In this document: piece after piece, positions 15,947-24,305 of the stretch
Position numbering within the stretch: position 1 is the stretch's first letter
How the letters are laid out: each line of letters begins with the position of its first letter
IMG/VR virus record: IMGVR_UViG_3300005265_000023
Span: 1-31,664 of that record
Source: a virus
Strand: one strand, 5' to 3'
DNA: 31,664 nucleotides
Made by a program: the position numbers and the translations under genes
The notes under the pieces: generated by a model
Databases searched by the model: none
What the model was told of the DNA's origin: nothing
What the model saw: only the letters and a program-made list of their open reading frames with translations

Positions 15947-16660
15947 ATGGCAAATATAAAAAATTTAGTTCAACAGTTAGCAAATAGAAATGAAGAGATC
16001 TATTCAAAAATAGGTAAAACAATAAATATTAATATTGAAGAGCGAACAATTGATGTTGAACTTTATGAAACAGGATCAATATTATATGATGTTCGTTTAA
16101 CGGCAGCACCGAAAGGAGTTCCGGGAAATTATACAGTTCCAGCAATGAATAGTGATGTTATTGTTACATTCCTTGATGTTAATAATGCTTATGTTTCATT
16201 AATTGCTAATGCAGAATATACTCAAACAGAAATCGTAGATGAAGATGGTAATATTGTTACATCTTTTAAATACGGTATGGCAAACAATCAAAGATATGTA
16301 CATATTAATTCTAAAAATGTTAATATAACAACTCATAATGGTGGATCTATATCTGTAATTGAAAAGGATGGACAAGACCACTTTATTGTAAATGGTCAAA
16401 AACAAATAAAATTAATAGTTGATGATTATTCACAAGTAGTTATTAATCAAGATGGAATTAACGCTACTGTACCTAATGATTCTAGTCAAAAGATATTAAT
16501 AGGAAATGATGTTACAACACTTAAAACAATTTTTAATAGTTTAATAGATAGTATGTCATCAGCTACATTTATAGCAACTTCGGGAAGTGCTGTTTATAAT
16601 TCTACTACTGTTGCAGATTTAAACGCATTAAAAACAAGAGTTAATGCATTATTTGAATAG
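15947..16660 (+). CDS. Baseplate spike, gpV/gp45-like
   Basis: 237 aa. Residues 1-90 look like the OB-fold of Mu gp45/P2 V: DVRLTAAPKGVPGNYTVPA followed by VIVTFLDVNNAYVSLI. Next come strand repeats that would form the trimeric beta-helix (VHINSKNVNITTHNGG, then IKLIVDDYSQVVINQDG) and a helical tip-proximal end after ILIGNDV. Such proteins pierce the outer membrane when the sheath contracts. It is adjacent to a larger paralogue and ends the terminase operon; no strong terminator hairpin is visible downstream, only a T8 run at 16671-16678. Confidence 0.75.
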   Translation: MANIKNLVQQLANRNEEIYSKIGKTININIEERTIDVELYETGSILYDVRLTAAPKGVPGNYTVPAMNSDVIVTFLDVNNAYVSLIANAEYTQTEIVDEDGNIVTSFKYGMANNQRYVHINSKNVNITTHNGGSISVIEKDGQDHFIVNGQKQIKLIVDDYSQVVINQDGINATVPNDSSQKILIGNDVTTLKTIFNSLIDSMSSATFIATSGSAVYNSTTVADLNALKTRVNALFE

Positions 16661-16735
16661 ACAAGATCCGTTTTTTTTATGACTTTATCTAACATTTAAG
16701 ACCAGTTCAGTCCATTATTTATTAGTAAACTTTAT

Positions 16736-16770
16736 TTTAGTTATATAAAACAATTTTAATATATAAATGT
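16736..16770 (+). promoter_or_regulatory. Late promoter of the connector/portal operon
   Basis: TTTAGT at 16736-16741, 14 nt, then TTAATATATAAATGT at 16756-16770; start codon at 16789. The last bases of the -10 box differ from the TTAATATATAAAGTA form. Confidence 0.7.
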
Positions 16771-16788
16771 ATAAAACAATAAGTAATA

Positions 16789-17211
16789 ATGAAATTTGTT
16801 AAAAAAGAAGAGATATTAAATCTTATTAAATTAAATACACTTGATAATGTAACAGAAGATGATAATAATTTATTAGATTCTATTGAAGCTATATCATTAT
16901 CCGAAATTGATAGTTATATTGGATCCGTCTATAATACAACAGAAGTTTTTAGTAAAACTGGAAATGATAGAAATCAATTTATGTTAGCCACTGTAATAGA
17001 TATAATGCTTTATCATATTCACGCAAGACTTACTGCATCAGATATCCCAGAAGTTAGATTTTTAAGATATCAAAAAACTGTTAATTGGCTGGAACAAGTA
17101 GCAAAAGGTAAACTTACTCCAAACTTACCATTATTAAATAAAGAGTTTAGTCCAAGGAGTTCTGAATCAAGATTTGGGAGTGCATTACGTGTTAATAATA
17201 TGCAGTGGTAA
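16789..17211 (+). CDS. Head-tail connector, DUF1320 / Mu gp36-like
   Basis: 140 aa, all-helical. ISLSEIDSYIGSVYNTTEVF (about 34-53), NQFMLATVIDIMLYHIHARL (about 62-81) and the TVNWLEQVAKGKLTPNLPLL region (about 102-121) match the gp36-like connector family, including the characteristic 'I..YL/H...R' helix and the 'W...va.G' segment. These proteins sit under the portal. It is the first gene behind a late promoter and lies 18 nt before the portal. Confidence 0.75.
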   Translation: MKFVKKEEILNLIKLNTLDNVTEDDNNLLDSIEAISLSEIDSYIGSVYNTTEVFSKTGNDRNQFMLATVIDIMLYHIHARLTASDIPEVRFLRYQKTVNWLEQVAKGKLTPNLPLLNKEFSPRSSESRFGSALRVNNMQW

Positions 17212-17229
17212 AAATAAAAGATAAAAGAT

Positions 17230-18420
17230 ATGAGTAATATCATTACTAAAACATTAAATAAGTATTTTAATAAAGATGTTAAAAAAGCTAAAAAAATAAC
17301 TTCTGAAATAATTGAACGCCAAAACTATCGTATAAGAGAATCAATAGCATCTTGGAGATATGCTCTAAGCAAAGGTGAATCTTTTGATGATAGAGATAGA
17401 CGTGATTTATTTAGAATTTATAATGAAATATTATTAGATTCACATCTTAAAGGTATTATGGATTTACGTAAAGAGAAACTTTTAGGATATACATTTGATA
17501 TAATAGACGAATCTGGTGAAAAAGATGAACTATTAACTAATACTGTATTTAAATCTCAATGGTTTTATGATTTTCTTGATATTAGTATAGAATCTATGTA
17601 TTATGGATTTTCATTAATACAACTTGATGGAATTTATAAAAATAATATATCATCAGTTACCAATATAAAAAGAGAAAATGTAATAATTGAAACAGGTGAA
17701 TATGTTAAAGATACACAAAATTATCTAGACAGAAATTCTTATCTACCTAAACCAATTTATAAATGGTTAGTAGAAGTATTTAAAGATAGAAATGATTTAG
17801 GTTTATTAAGTGGAATAGTTCCATTAGTATTATGGAAACGTAATGCTGAACAAGCTTGGTCTGAATATTCGGAAATATTCGGTATGCCTGTTGTAATTGC
17901 AAAAACAACATCAAATGTAGCAGAAGATCGTGAACGTTTAGAGAATTTTGTTAAAGATCTTGGTAAATCTGCTTGGGCTGTATTAGATCAAAATGAAGAG
18001 ATTGAATTTATAGATTCTAATAGAAGCGATGTATCTAATATTTATAATGAACTTATTACATTAATGAATAAAGAGATGTCTAAAATTATTCTTGGTGCTA
18101 CAATGATTACTGATGATGGTTCTAGTTATAGTCAATCTGAAACACATAATAGACAATTAAATGCTAAAACTAAATCTGATTTACGTAGAATAGAGTTCTT
18201 AGTAAATGACGTATTGATCCCTAAATTACGAGAATTAGGGATTATTAATAAAAATGTTAAATTTAGATTTGATGATAGTGAGATATTAACACTTGATGAA
18301 CAATCTATTATAGATGAACGTCTTAATAATATGTATCCACTCGACAAAATATATTTAGAAGATAAATATAGAGTTAAATTCACTGAAATAACAGCACCTA
18401 TTAATGAAGAAAATGTTTAA
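17230..18420 (+). CDS. Portal protein, DUF935 / Mu gp29-like
   Basis: 396 aa. The helical stem and clip region has DRRDLFRIYNEILLDSHLKG (about 58-77), then RKEKLLGYTFDI. A conserved SLIQ/YYGFS core and GIVPLVLWKRNAEQAWSEYS (about 196-215) precede the family hallmark FGMPVVIAKT (about 217-226). KEMSKIILGATMITDD and SQSETHNRQL follow near 284-310, as in DUF935 portals. The portal forms the dodecameric DNA channel. Its last 17 nt overlap the next gene. Confidence 0.85.
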   Translation: MSNIITKTLNKYFNKDVKKAKKITSEIIERQNYRIRESIASWRYALSKGESFDDRDRRDLFRIYNEILLDSHLKGIMDLRKEKLLGYTFDIIDESGEKDELLTNTVFKSQWFYDFLDISIESMYYGFSLIQLDGIYKNNISSVTNIKRENVIIETGEYVKDTQNYLDRNSYLPKPIYKWLVEVFKDRNDLGLLSGIVPLVLWKRNAEQAWSEYSEIFGMPVVIAKTTSNVAEDRERLENFVKDLGKSAWAVLDQNEEIEFIDSNRSDVSNIYNELITLMNKEMSKIILGATMITDDGSSYSQSETHNRQLNAKTKSDLRRIEFLVNDVLIPKLRELGIINKNVKFRFDDSEILTLDEQSIIDERLNNMYPLDKIYLEDKYRVKFTEITAPINEENV

Positions 18421-18790
18421 TAAAACTGATACAGCAACCTTTGAACGTGAATGGCAAGAAATACTTGCTAGATTCCCTCAAGTTGTTGCAGATGAAATGC
18501 TTAAAGAAACTGAAGATGCCTTTAAAACTAAGTCTTGGGATAATAATCCGTGGACTAAGAATAAATTTGGTAAAACACCTGGACTTATTAAGTCTGGTAA
18601 AATGAAAAAATCTATTAAAGTAACAACAGAAAAAAATTCTGTAACTATTACAGCAGATACTGATTATGCATCTTATCAACAAAATGGTACTAATAAAATA
18701 CCTGCTAGACCTTTTATAGGTGATTCTGATAAGCTAGAATTATTTATTAGCGAGTATTTAGAAAAAGAAATAACAAAAAAATTTAAATAA
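18404..18790 (+). CDS. Phage virion morphogenesis protein, gpG/gpS-like tail completion
   Basis: 128 aa. WQEILARFPQVVADEMLKET (about 16-35), the PWTKNKFGKTPGLIKSGKMK segment (about 46-65), YASYQQNGTNKIPARPFIG (about 86-104) and a terminal helix match the virion morphogenesis family. Members complete tails or the head-tail joint. The start ATG at 18404 overlaps the portal by 17 nt; an ATG at 18413 would shorten the protein by three residues and the overlap to 8 nt, and cannot be excluded. Confidence 0.75.
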   Translation: MKKMFNKTDTATFEREWQEILARFPQVVADEMLKETEDAFKTKSWDNNPWTKNKFGKTPGLIKSGKMKKSIKVTTEKNSVTITADTDYASYQQNGTNKIPARPFIGDSDKLELFISEYLEKEITKKFK

Positions 18791-18793
18791 GCT

Positions 18794-19354
18794 ATGTATA
18801 AATATATATTTCTTGCATTTCAATATTTTACTAAAGATATTGAAGGATTAAAGTATTTTAATTTATATAATGATCAGTATAATAATAGTAAAGCGGATTC
18901 TATTAATTATCCAGCTATATTAGTTGAATTTGGTTTTAGTGATGCAGAACAGTATCCGAATAAAATACAAATGTTTGATATGACACTAACACTACATTTA
19001 GCCACTGATATTTATAACAACTTTAAAACAGGTGATATACAGCAAATTAAAGCATTAGAGCATTTAGATTTATTAACTGATTTATATAAGGCGTTAGAAA
19101 ACAAGTCTAGTGATGATTTACCAAATGAATTACAATCAGAGTTTTTTAATATTGGTCATATTCATCGTAAATCAATAGAAATGATATCTAATTATAATGC
19201 CGTTAAAGTAACAAAAAACGCATTTATATTTAGATTTACAGATGCAAGTGCATCACCTGTATATGATAAAACATATGCTGATATTGAATTACATACTAAT
19301 ATCGGTAATGTAGAACAAGAAAAGATCACATTAATTGTGAATCCTAATAAATAA
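18794..19354 (+). CDS. Tail terminator, gp37-like
   Basis: 186 aa. An N-terminal helix (MYKYIFLAFQYF), then YPAILVEFGFSDAEQYPN (about 37-54) and strands around MFDMTLTLHLATDI (about 58-71) fit the DUF1834/gp37-like tail terminators of Bacteroidota Mu-like modules. These are small alpha/beta proteins that cap the tube. Position just after the morphogenesis gene (3-nt gap) and before the protease agrees. Confidence 0.6.
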   Translation: MYKYIFLAFQYFTKDIEGLKYFNLYNDQYNNSKADSINYPAILVEFGFSDAEQYPNKIQMFDMTLTLHLATDIYNNFKTGDIQQIKALEHLDLLTDLYKALENKSSDDLPNELQSEFFNIGHIHRKSIEMISNYNAVKVTKNAFIFRFTDASASPVYDKTYADIELHTNIGNVEQEKITLIVNPNK

Positions 19355-19364
19355 AATAAAATAT

Positions 19365-20627
19365 ATGTGGAAATTTAAACTAAATACAGAATTAATAAAT
19401 TCATATAATACAATAGTTGAAACTGCTGGAATAGATTTAACAGAATTTGAAAAAAATCCAGTATTATTAAGCAATCATAATCCTGATATGGTATATGGTC
19501 GTTGGATCGATATAAAAAAAGAAGATAATGTTTTATATGCTACTGCTGAATTCGATGAAGCAGATGATGATGCTATTAAAATGAGATATAAAGTAGAACG
19601 AGATTATATAACTGGAGTATCTATTGGAGCAGAAGTAGTAGATGGTTATGTTAGAGATGACGGTATAGTCGTTATAACAAACAGTATATTAAAAGAAGCA
19701 TCATTAACTCCAATTCCTGCTAATACAGAGGCAAGAGTTGTTAAAGATACTATAATTAATGATACACAATCAACAGAAGCAACACCTTATATAATAAATC
19801 TATCATATAAAAGTGAAACTGATATGAATAAAATAAAACAATTAATAATGAATAAAAACGAAATTAAAAAAGGAGATGTTATTGAAAATACAGTATTACA
19901 TAATGATCCTAATGTATTAGCTGCCAAAGCTAAAAAGGAAAATATTAAAGAAGATATTAAAGAAAAGGTTGAAACTAAGGATATTAAAGAAGATATTAAA
20001 GAAGATATTAAAGAAAATATTAAAGAAGATATTAAAGAAGATATTAAAGAAAAGGTTAAAGAAAAGGTTAAATCTAAGAAAACTAAAAAAGTTAAAAATT
20101 CTATTGAAGACGAATTAACTACATTACCTGATCGCTTAATTAAACTTATGGGTATTAATATAGAAGATACAGATAATAAATATACAAAAATATTACTATC
20201 TATTGCTGATTTACAAAAAGAATTTAATGATAAAACTATAGAACTTAATAAAGTTATTAATGAAAAGGAATCTAATATAAAGATTTTGAAAACTGAATTA
20301 GAAACTATTAAATTAAATATTAAAACTAATAAAATTGAGGATTTAGTTAATAAAGCAGTTGAAGATGGAAAAATTACACTTGATAGTAAAGCATCTTATA
20401 TTAAACTTGCTAATGCTGATTTTGATGCAACTAAAAGTATTATAGATGCATTGTCTATTAATAAAGTTAATGATGTTAAAATATCAGATAGTATCATTAA
20501 AACTAATGATGTTAAAGAAAAAAGTTATTTACAATACACGTCTAAAGAATTAAAAGATATGAAGTTAAATAATTCAGTTAAATATAATAGAATATATAAA
20601 GAATATATTGTAAGTTTATCTAAATAA
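19365..20627 (+). CDS. Prohead protease fused to scaffold
   Basis: 420 aa. Residues 30-127 have the HK97-type protease pattern: LLSNHNPD with H38, GVSIGAE with S86, and LKEASLTPIPANTEA at 109-123. These supply a plausible His-Ser-acidic catalytic site. From about 145 on, the sequence is a long, highly charged helical region with a lysine/glutamate repeat block (KEDIKE and variants, about 193-240) and coiled-coil segments to 360. This is typical of scaffold domains that guide capsid assembly and are then cut away. The AAA-rich repeats lie at 19940-20085. The gene is followed by the capsid promoter. Confidence 0.8.
   Translation: MWKFKLNTELINSYNTIVETAGIDLTEFEKNPVLLSNHNPDMVYGRWIDIKKEDNVLYATAEFDEADDDAIKMRYKVERDYITGVSIGAEVVDGYVRDDGIVVITNSILKEASLTPIPANTEARVVKDTIINDTQSTEATPYIINLSYKSETDMNKIKQLIMNKNEIKKGDVIENTVLHNDPNVLAAKAKKENIKEDIKEKVETKDIKEDIKEDIKENIKEDIKEDIKEKVKEKVKSKKTKKVKNSIEDELTTLPDRLIKLMGINIEDTDNKYTKILLSIADLQKEFNDKTIELNKVINEKESNIKILKTELETIKLNIKTNKIEDLVNKAVEDGKITLDSKASYIKLANADFDATKSIIDALSINKVNDVKISDSIIKTNDVKEKSYLQYTSKELKDMKLNNSVKYNRIYKEYIVSLSK
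19940..20085 (+). repeat. Coding repeat (KEDI-type) in the scaffold region
   Basis: Units built on gaagatattaaa recur about ten times, with variants gaaaatattaaa and gaaaaggttaaa. They encode an alternating (I/V)KE(D/K) helix. The repeats are almost perfect at the DNA level, so copy number may vary by slippage without breaking the frame. Confidence 0.8.
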
Positions 20628-20628
20628 A

Positions 20629-20663
20629 TTTAGTTAGATAAAAACGTATTAATATATAAAGTA
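20629..20663 (+). promoter_or_regulatory. Late promoter of the capsid operon
   Basis: TTTAGT at 20629-20634 lies two bases past the protease stop codon, then 14 nt, then TTAATATATAAAGTA at 20649-20663. Start codon is 60 nt further at 20723, so this late transcript has a longer leader than its sister operons. Confidence 0.75.
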
Positions 20664-20675
20664 ACAAAAGCATTT

Positions 20676-20704
20676 TTAAGGTTTGCTTAATAACCTTAAT
20701 TTTT
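20676..20704 (+). promoter_or_regulatory. Hairpin in the capsid leader
   Basis: TTAAGGTT at 20676-20683 pairs with AACCTTAA at 20692-20699 (8 bp, 8-nt loop), immediately followed by five T. It begins 13 nt after the promoter box and ends 18 nt before the capsid start. It could stabilise the abundant capsid mRNA 5' end or act as a terminator-like attenuator. Confidence 0.6.
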
Positions 20705-20722
20705 AAAAATAAATAAATAATT

Positions 20723-21631
20723 ATGGCTTTAAATAAAGAAACGTGGATTGCCGAAATCCAAAAGAATTTATACCCTGCTAATTCATTTTATAATTTTGCA
20801 AAAAATGATAACGCATTTATAACTAATAAAACTGTACATTTGCCACAATCTGGTGCGATGCCAACAGCTCTTATTAATCCAACAGTACCATTAACTGCTC
20901 CAGTTAAAAGAACAGATGTTGATTTAACTTATGATCTTGTTAATATAGTATCTCCTCAAATGTATATTGATTATATTGAAGATATCGAATTTTCATATGA
21001 TATCAGAGCATCTTATATAGAAGATATGGTAATGAGCTTGAATACAGCAGTTGGAAATTTTGTTGCTGTTGAATGGAGTAATACTCCTGGAACTAACATT
21101 GTTAGAACTAGTGGAGCAAGTAGAAATGCATATCATTCAGTTCAAACAGGAACACGTAAAAAATTAGTTTTAGCTGACTTACAAGAGGCATCTAGATTAA
21201 TGGATAATGATAATATCCCAATGGAAGGACGTAAACTGTTAGTTGATGGTAACCTTTATACTGATTTACTTGATATCGCAGAATTTAAAGATAGTTACTT
21301 ACTAATTGGTAATGTAGCAACTGATGGATTCGTAGGAAGAGTAGCTGGATTTGATGTTATTAAACGTTCTCAGACAGTAGCTTATAGTGAAGCTGCTGGT
21401 GCAAAAAGAATACTAGGTATTCCAACAGCAGTAACTGATCAATTAGGTGCTATTGCTTGGCATCCTTCATTTGTGCGTAAAGCTAATGGTGGAGTTAATA
21501 TGTTTGGTATGGACCGTATGGATCCTGCTTATATGCAATATGTAATCAGTGCAAGAATACGTTACGGTGCTACTAAAGCAAGAACATCTGAAGCAGGTGT
21601 TGTAACTATCGTAGAAAGTACAGGAGTATAA
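20723..21631 (+). CDS. Major capsid protein
   Basis: 302 aa. Position directly after a protease-scaffold fusion and before the sheath, plus content, point to an HK97-fold major capsid protein. The N-terminal helix-and-loop (MALNKETWIAEIQKNLYPAN) is followed by an extended arm with IVSPQMYIDYIEDIEFSYDI (about 75-94). A long helix follows (RASYIEDMVMSLNTAVGNF, about 95-113), then the PMEGRKLLVDGNLYTDLL domain (about 167-184) and an alanine/arginine-rich C-terminus (RIRYGATKART). It uses fewer rare AT-rich codons than its neighbours, with more glycine and alanine. It has its own promoter and hairpins on both sides. Confidence 0.8.
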   Translation: MALNKETWIAEIQKNLYPANSFYNFAKNDNAFITNKTVHLPQSGAMPTALINPTVPLTAPVKRTDVDLTYDLVNIVSPQMYIDYIEDIEFSYDIRASYIEDMVMSLNTAVGNFVAVEWSNTPGTNIVRTSGASRNAYHSVQTGTRKKLVLADLQEASRLMDNDNIPMEGRKLLVDGNLYTDLLDIAEFKDSYLLIGNVATDGFVGRVAGFDVIKRSQTVAYSEAAGAKRILGIPTAVTDQLGAIAWHPSFVRKANGGVNMFGMDRMDPAYMQYVISARIRYGATKARTSEAGVVTIVESTGV

Positions 21632-21642
21632 TAATAATTTAA

Positions 21643-21677
21643 ACTTATAGGATACTTTAATTAGATATCCTATAAGT
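21643..21677 (+). promoter_or_regulatory. 12-bp stem-loop between capsid and sheath
   Basis: ACTTATAGGATA at 21643-21654 pairs perfectly with TATCCTATAAGT at 21666-21677 around an 11-nt loop. No T-run follows, so a processing or stability element, or a partial terminator that lowers sheath relative to capsid expression, fits better than a full terminator. Confidence 0.6.
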
Positions 21678-21702
21678 ATTTACAAAAATAATAATAAATA
21701 AT

Positions 21703-22932
21703 ATGAACGATATAATTTTCATAAAAGGTGCAGGTGGACTTAATAGAACTGCATTAAGTAATGACCCAATTTCTGGTTTAGCATTTTATGATGTTAATTT
21801 CGAGAACACAGCTTCTATCTCAGCATTAGGTATTACATTATTTACAGACACAGCACGTATCAATTCTTTTAAATCATTAAGAGAATTTGAAGATGCAACA
21901 GCAATAACAAGTGCAACAACATTTGATAATGCTAAATTAGTATGGTATCACGTTAAAGAATATTTTAGATTTAATAGTGGTGGTGAATTATATGTTGGTT
22001 TGTTTTATAATACTGTATTGGATGGAACGCCAGTAGCACTTGATTTTTCAGAAATATATGATATGCAAATTTTTGCAGATGGATCAATTAGACAACTTGG
22101 GATAGTAAATAGTGAAAATACTTTTACAACAGGTGATGTTGAATTAGCACAAGCACAGGCAACTATATTAGAGACTGAACATATGCCTCTTTCAATAGTA
22201 TTTGGACAAAACACTAAAGCATTAGCATTAACAGCATTACCTGATTTAAAAGCATTATCTACTGTATCTCCAAACGTAAGTGTTGTAATAGCACAAGATG
22301 GTGATAATATGGGCTTTGATTTATATACTGCATTAGGATATTCTATTCCAGCAATTGGAGCAACTCTTGGAGCCGTTTCATTAGCAAATGTTAATGAATC
22401 TATTGCTTGGGTATCTAAATTTAATATTGCAGAAGGTGGTGAACTAGAGAATCCAGCATTTGGTAATGGTGAATTAGTTAAAGATGTTCTTACGACTACC
22501 GTAGATGATATTAATAATAAAGGATATATCTTTGGTACTAAACACGTGGGCATTTCAGGAACTTATTTTAATGATAATCATACTTGTGATACCGCAATTA
22601 GTGATTACGCTTATATGAGTGAAGTACGAACTATAGATAAAGCTATTAGAGGAGTACGCACAGCATTACTACCAAGTTTAAATATGCCGGTATTGGTAAA
22701 TCCAGCAGATGGAACATTATCAAGTACAGTAATATTAAGTCTTGAAAATAAAGCACAAAAGCCTCTTGATTCTATGGTAATAGCATCAGAAATTAGTGGA
22801 GCATCAGTAAGTATAGATCCAACACAAAATATATTAACTAATAGTAAAATTGAAGTTACTATACAAATTGTACCTCTTGGAACTGCACGGACTATTTCAG
22901 TTATTATAGGATTTACAACTGCTTTAGCTTAA
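21703..22932 (+). CDS. Tail sheath protein
   Basis: 409 aa. The N-terminus IIFIKGAGGLNRTALSNDPI (about 4-23) followed by SGLAFYD is characteristic of the compact sheath proteins in Bacteroidota myophages (DUF2586-like). The centre has LTALPDLKALSTVSPNVSVV (about 169-188) and ALGYSIPAIGATLGAVSLAN, forming the alpha/beta core. The C-terminal domain ends in beta strands, TARTISVIIGFT, as expected for the strand that links sheath subunits. At 409 aa it is shorter than T4 gp18, in line with a minimal sheath. Its presence shows that the tail is contractile. Confidence 0.75.
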   Translation: MNDIIFIKGAGGLNRTALSNDPISGLAFYDVNFENTASISALGITLFTDTARINSFKSLREFEDATAITSATTFDNAKLVWYHVKEYFRFNSGGELYVGLFYNTVLDGTPVALDFSEIYDMQIFADGSIRQLGIVNSENTFTTGDVELAQAQATILETEHMPLSIVFGQNTKALALTALPDLKALSTVSPNVSVVIAQDGDNMGFDLYTALGYSIPAIGATLGAVSLANVNESIAWVSKFNIAEGGELENPAFGNGELVKDVLTTTVDDINNKGYIFGTKHVGISGTYFNDNHTCDTAISDYAYMSEVRTIDKAIRGVRTALLPSLNMPVLVNPADGTLSSTVILSLENKAQKPLDSMVIASEISGASVSIDPTQNILTNSKIEVTIQIVPLGTARTISVIIGFTTALA

Positions 22933-22953
22933 TAATAAAATAATTAATAAAAA

Positions 22954-23340
22954 ATGGCAACAACTTATACAATAAGAAAAGGAGAGTCGTTAGCAATGGT
23001 GATACCAGTGTTAGACGAATCAGGACAAGCTATTGATATATCAACAAGTACAACAACTAATGTCTTAGTAACACTAAGTAATAAAGGAACTGTATTTGCT
23101 AAATACTCATTAATTGATATGGGAGCAGATTGGGGTGATTTAACTACCTCTACTAATCTTATTACAATATTAGCTACCAGAGAAGAAAGTAAATTATGGG
23201 AAACTGGGTTTGCATCAGCAACTATTACAGTGGAACAAGATGATATAACATTAACACATAAAGTAGATGACTTTGAAATTGGAGATTTTCTTACAATTTT
23301 AAATTCTGTAAATGCTTCGTATGTATTAACCCACGCATAA
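22954..23340 (+). CDS. Small beta-rich structural protein between sheath and tube
   Basis: 128 aa, not assigned to a named family. It begins TYTIRKGESLAMVIPVLDES, a strand-rich start like those of small immunoglobulin-like or BppU-type phage proteins, and continues as alternating strands ending HKVDDFEIGDFLTIL. It is placed in every detail like the hypothetical gene often found between sheath and tube. Its function is unknown; an accessory virion role is likely by position. Confidence 0.55.
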   Translation: MATTYTIRKGESLAMVIPVLDESGQAIDISTSTTTNVLVTLSNKGTVFAKYSLIDMGADWGDLTTSTNLITILATREESKLWETGFASATITVEQDDITLTHKVDDFEIGDFLTILNSVNASYVLTHA

Positions 23341-23359
23341 TAAAATAAAATAAAATAAA

Positions 23360-23797
23360 ATGAAAACAAGAATAAACGGAAACGCATATGATTGGTCTAA
23401 TATTAAAGTTACAGTTAGTGGTGCGCAAGATGTTGTAGTAAACGGTATTAGTAAAATATCTTGGAAAGTAGATAGAGATTTTTCTAATAACTATGGAGCT
23501 GGTGTTTTACCAGTTGCTCAAGGATTTGGTAACCATACATTTGAAGCATCTATGACAATATCTATGGAAGAAATGGGTATAATTGCTAATGCATTTGGTC
23601 AAGACGATCTATTAAATGTTCCTGAATTTGATATAATAATCGAATATGGTTCATTTGATGGAAAATCACATAATACAACACTTACTGATTGTAGATTACA
23701 TAATATGGGTTTAGATGTATCACAAAATGATATGAATATTGAATTTGAAATTAACTTAAATCCAAGTAATATAATAAACAATAGTTGGACACTTTAA
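23360..23797 (+). CDS. Tail tube protein, first copy
   Basis: 145 aa. RINGNAYDWSNIKVTVSG (3-20), YGAGVLPVAQGFGNHTFEA (about 44-62), a helix SMEEMGIIANAFG, and LTDCRLHNMGLDVSQNDMN (about 112-130) are shared, segment by segment, with the next gene. The predicted strands fit the tube fold that forms the inner channel. The start follows four tandem taaaa units in place of a Shine-Dalgarno sequence. Which of the two copies builds most of the tube cannot be told from sequence. Confidence 0.7.
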   Translation: MKTRINGNAYDWSNIKVTVSGAQDVVVNGISKISWKVDRDFSNNYGAGVLPVAQGFGNHTFEASMTISMEEMGIIANAFGQDDLLNVPEFDIIIEYGSFDGKSHNTTLTDCRLHNMGLDVSQNDMNIEFEINLNPSNIINNSWTL

Positions 23798-23816
23798 TAA
23801 AAAATGATTAATCACT

Positions 23817-24278
23817 ATGGCAATAAACTTATTAAATAAAGGATTAGAGTCAATAGGAATAAATACTACTCGTATAAATGGGGTGTCTTATGATTGGGAA
23901 TCTTTATTGATTACAATCCAAGGTCATCCCATTTATGGAGTTTCTAATATTAACTTTAATGATTCTATGGAAATGGAATTTGAATATGGGACTGGTGTAT
24001 ATCCAGTTGGACGTAAATATGGGAAATATAGTGTTAGTGGATCTATTACATTATCATTAGGTGAAGCAAGTTTATTAGAACGAGCATCTGTTTCAGGATT
24101 AGTTCAAAATCTACCTATGTTTGATATTCAATTAATATTTACTCCTCTAAATCAAATACCAAAAATAGTTGTATTACATAATTGCAAGATAATGAATAAT
24201 GGTGTTGATTTATCACAAAATGATATGAATCCTACAGTAACATTAGACTTAAGTATTAGTCATATATCAAGAATCTAA
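23817..24278 (+). CDS. Tail tube-like protein, second copy
   Basis: 153 aa, a diverged paralogue of the preceding gene. RINGVSYDWESLLITIQG, YGTGVYPVGRKYGKYSVSG and LHNCKIMNNGVDLSQNDMN occur at the same relative positions, with about one third of residues conserved by eye. It has an extra N-terminal segment of about 16 residues (MAINLLNKGLESIGIN). It could be a second tube subunit, a tube-initiator ring at the baseplate, or a terminal cap. No frameshift or stop disturbs either copy. Confidence 0.65.
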   Translation: MAINLLNKGLESIGINTTRINGVSYDWESLLITIQGHPIYGVSNINFNDSMEMEFEYGTGVYPVGRKYGKYSVSGSITLSLGEASLLERASVSGLVQNLPMFDIQLIFTPLNQIPKIVVLHNCKIMNNGVDLSQNDMNPTVTLDLSISHISRI

Positions 24279-24305
24279 TAAAACAAAACAAAACAAAACA
24301 AAACG

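Noticed and set aside
22005-22553. Open minus-strand frame of 182 codons inside the sheath gene
   Set aside because: Fully antisense to a convincing sheath protein, no promoter or A-rich start spacer, and serine-rich composition typical of an antisense shadow.
22965-23387. Minus-strand frame of 140 codons
   Set aside because: Antisense to the gene at 22954-23340 and into the start of the tube gene; no recognisable domain.
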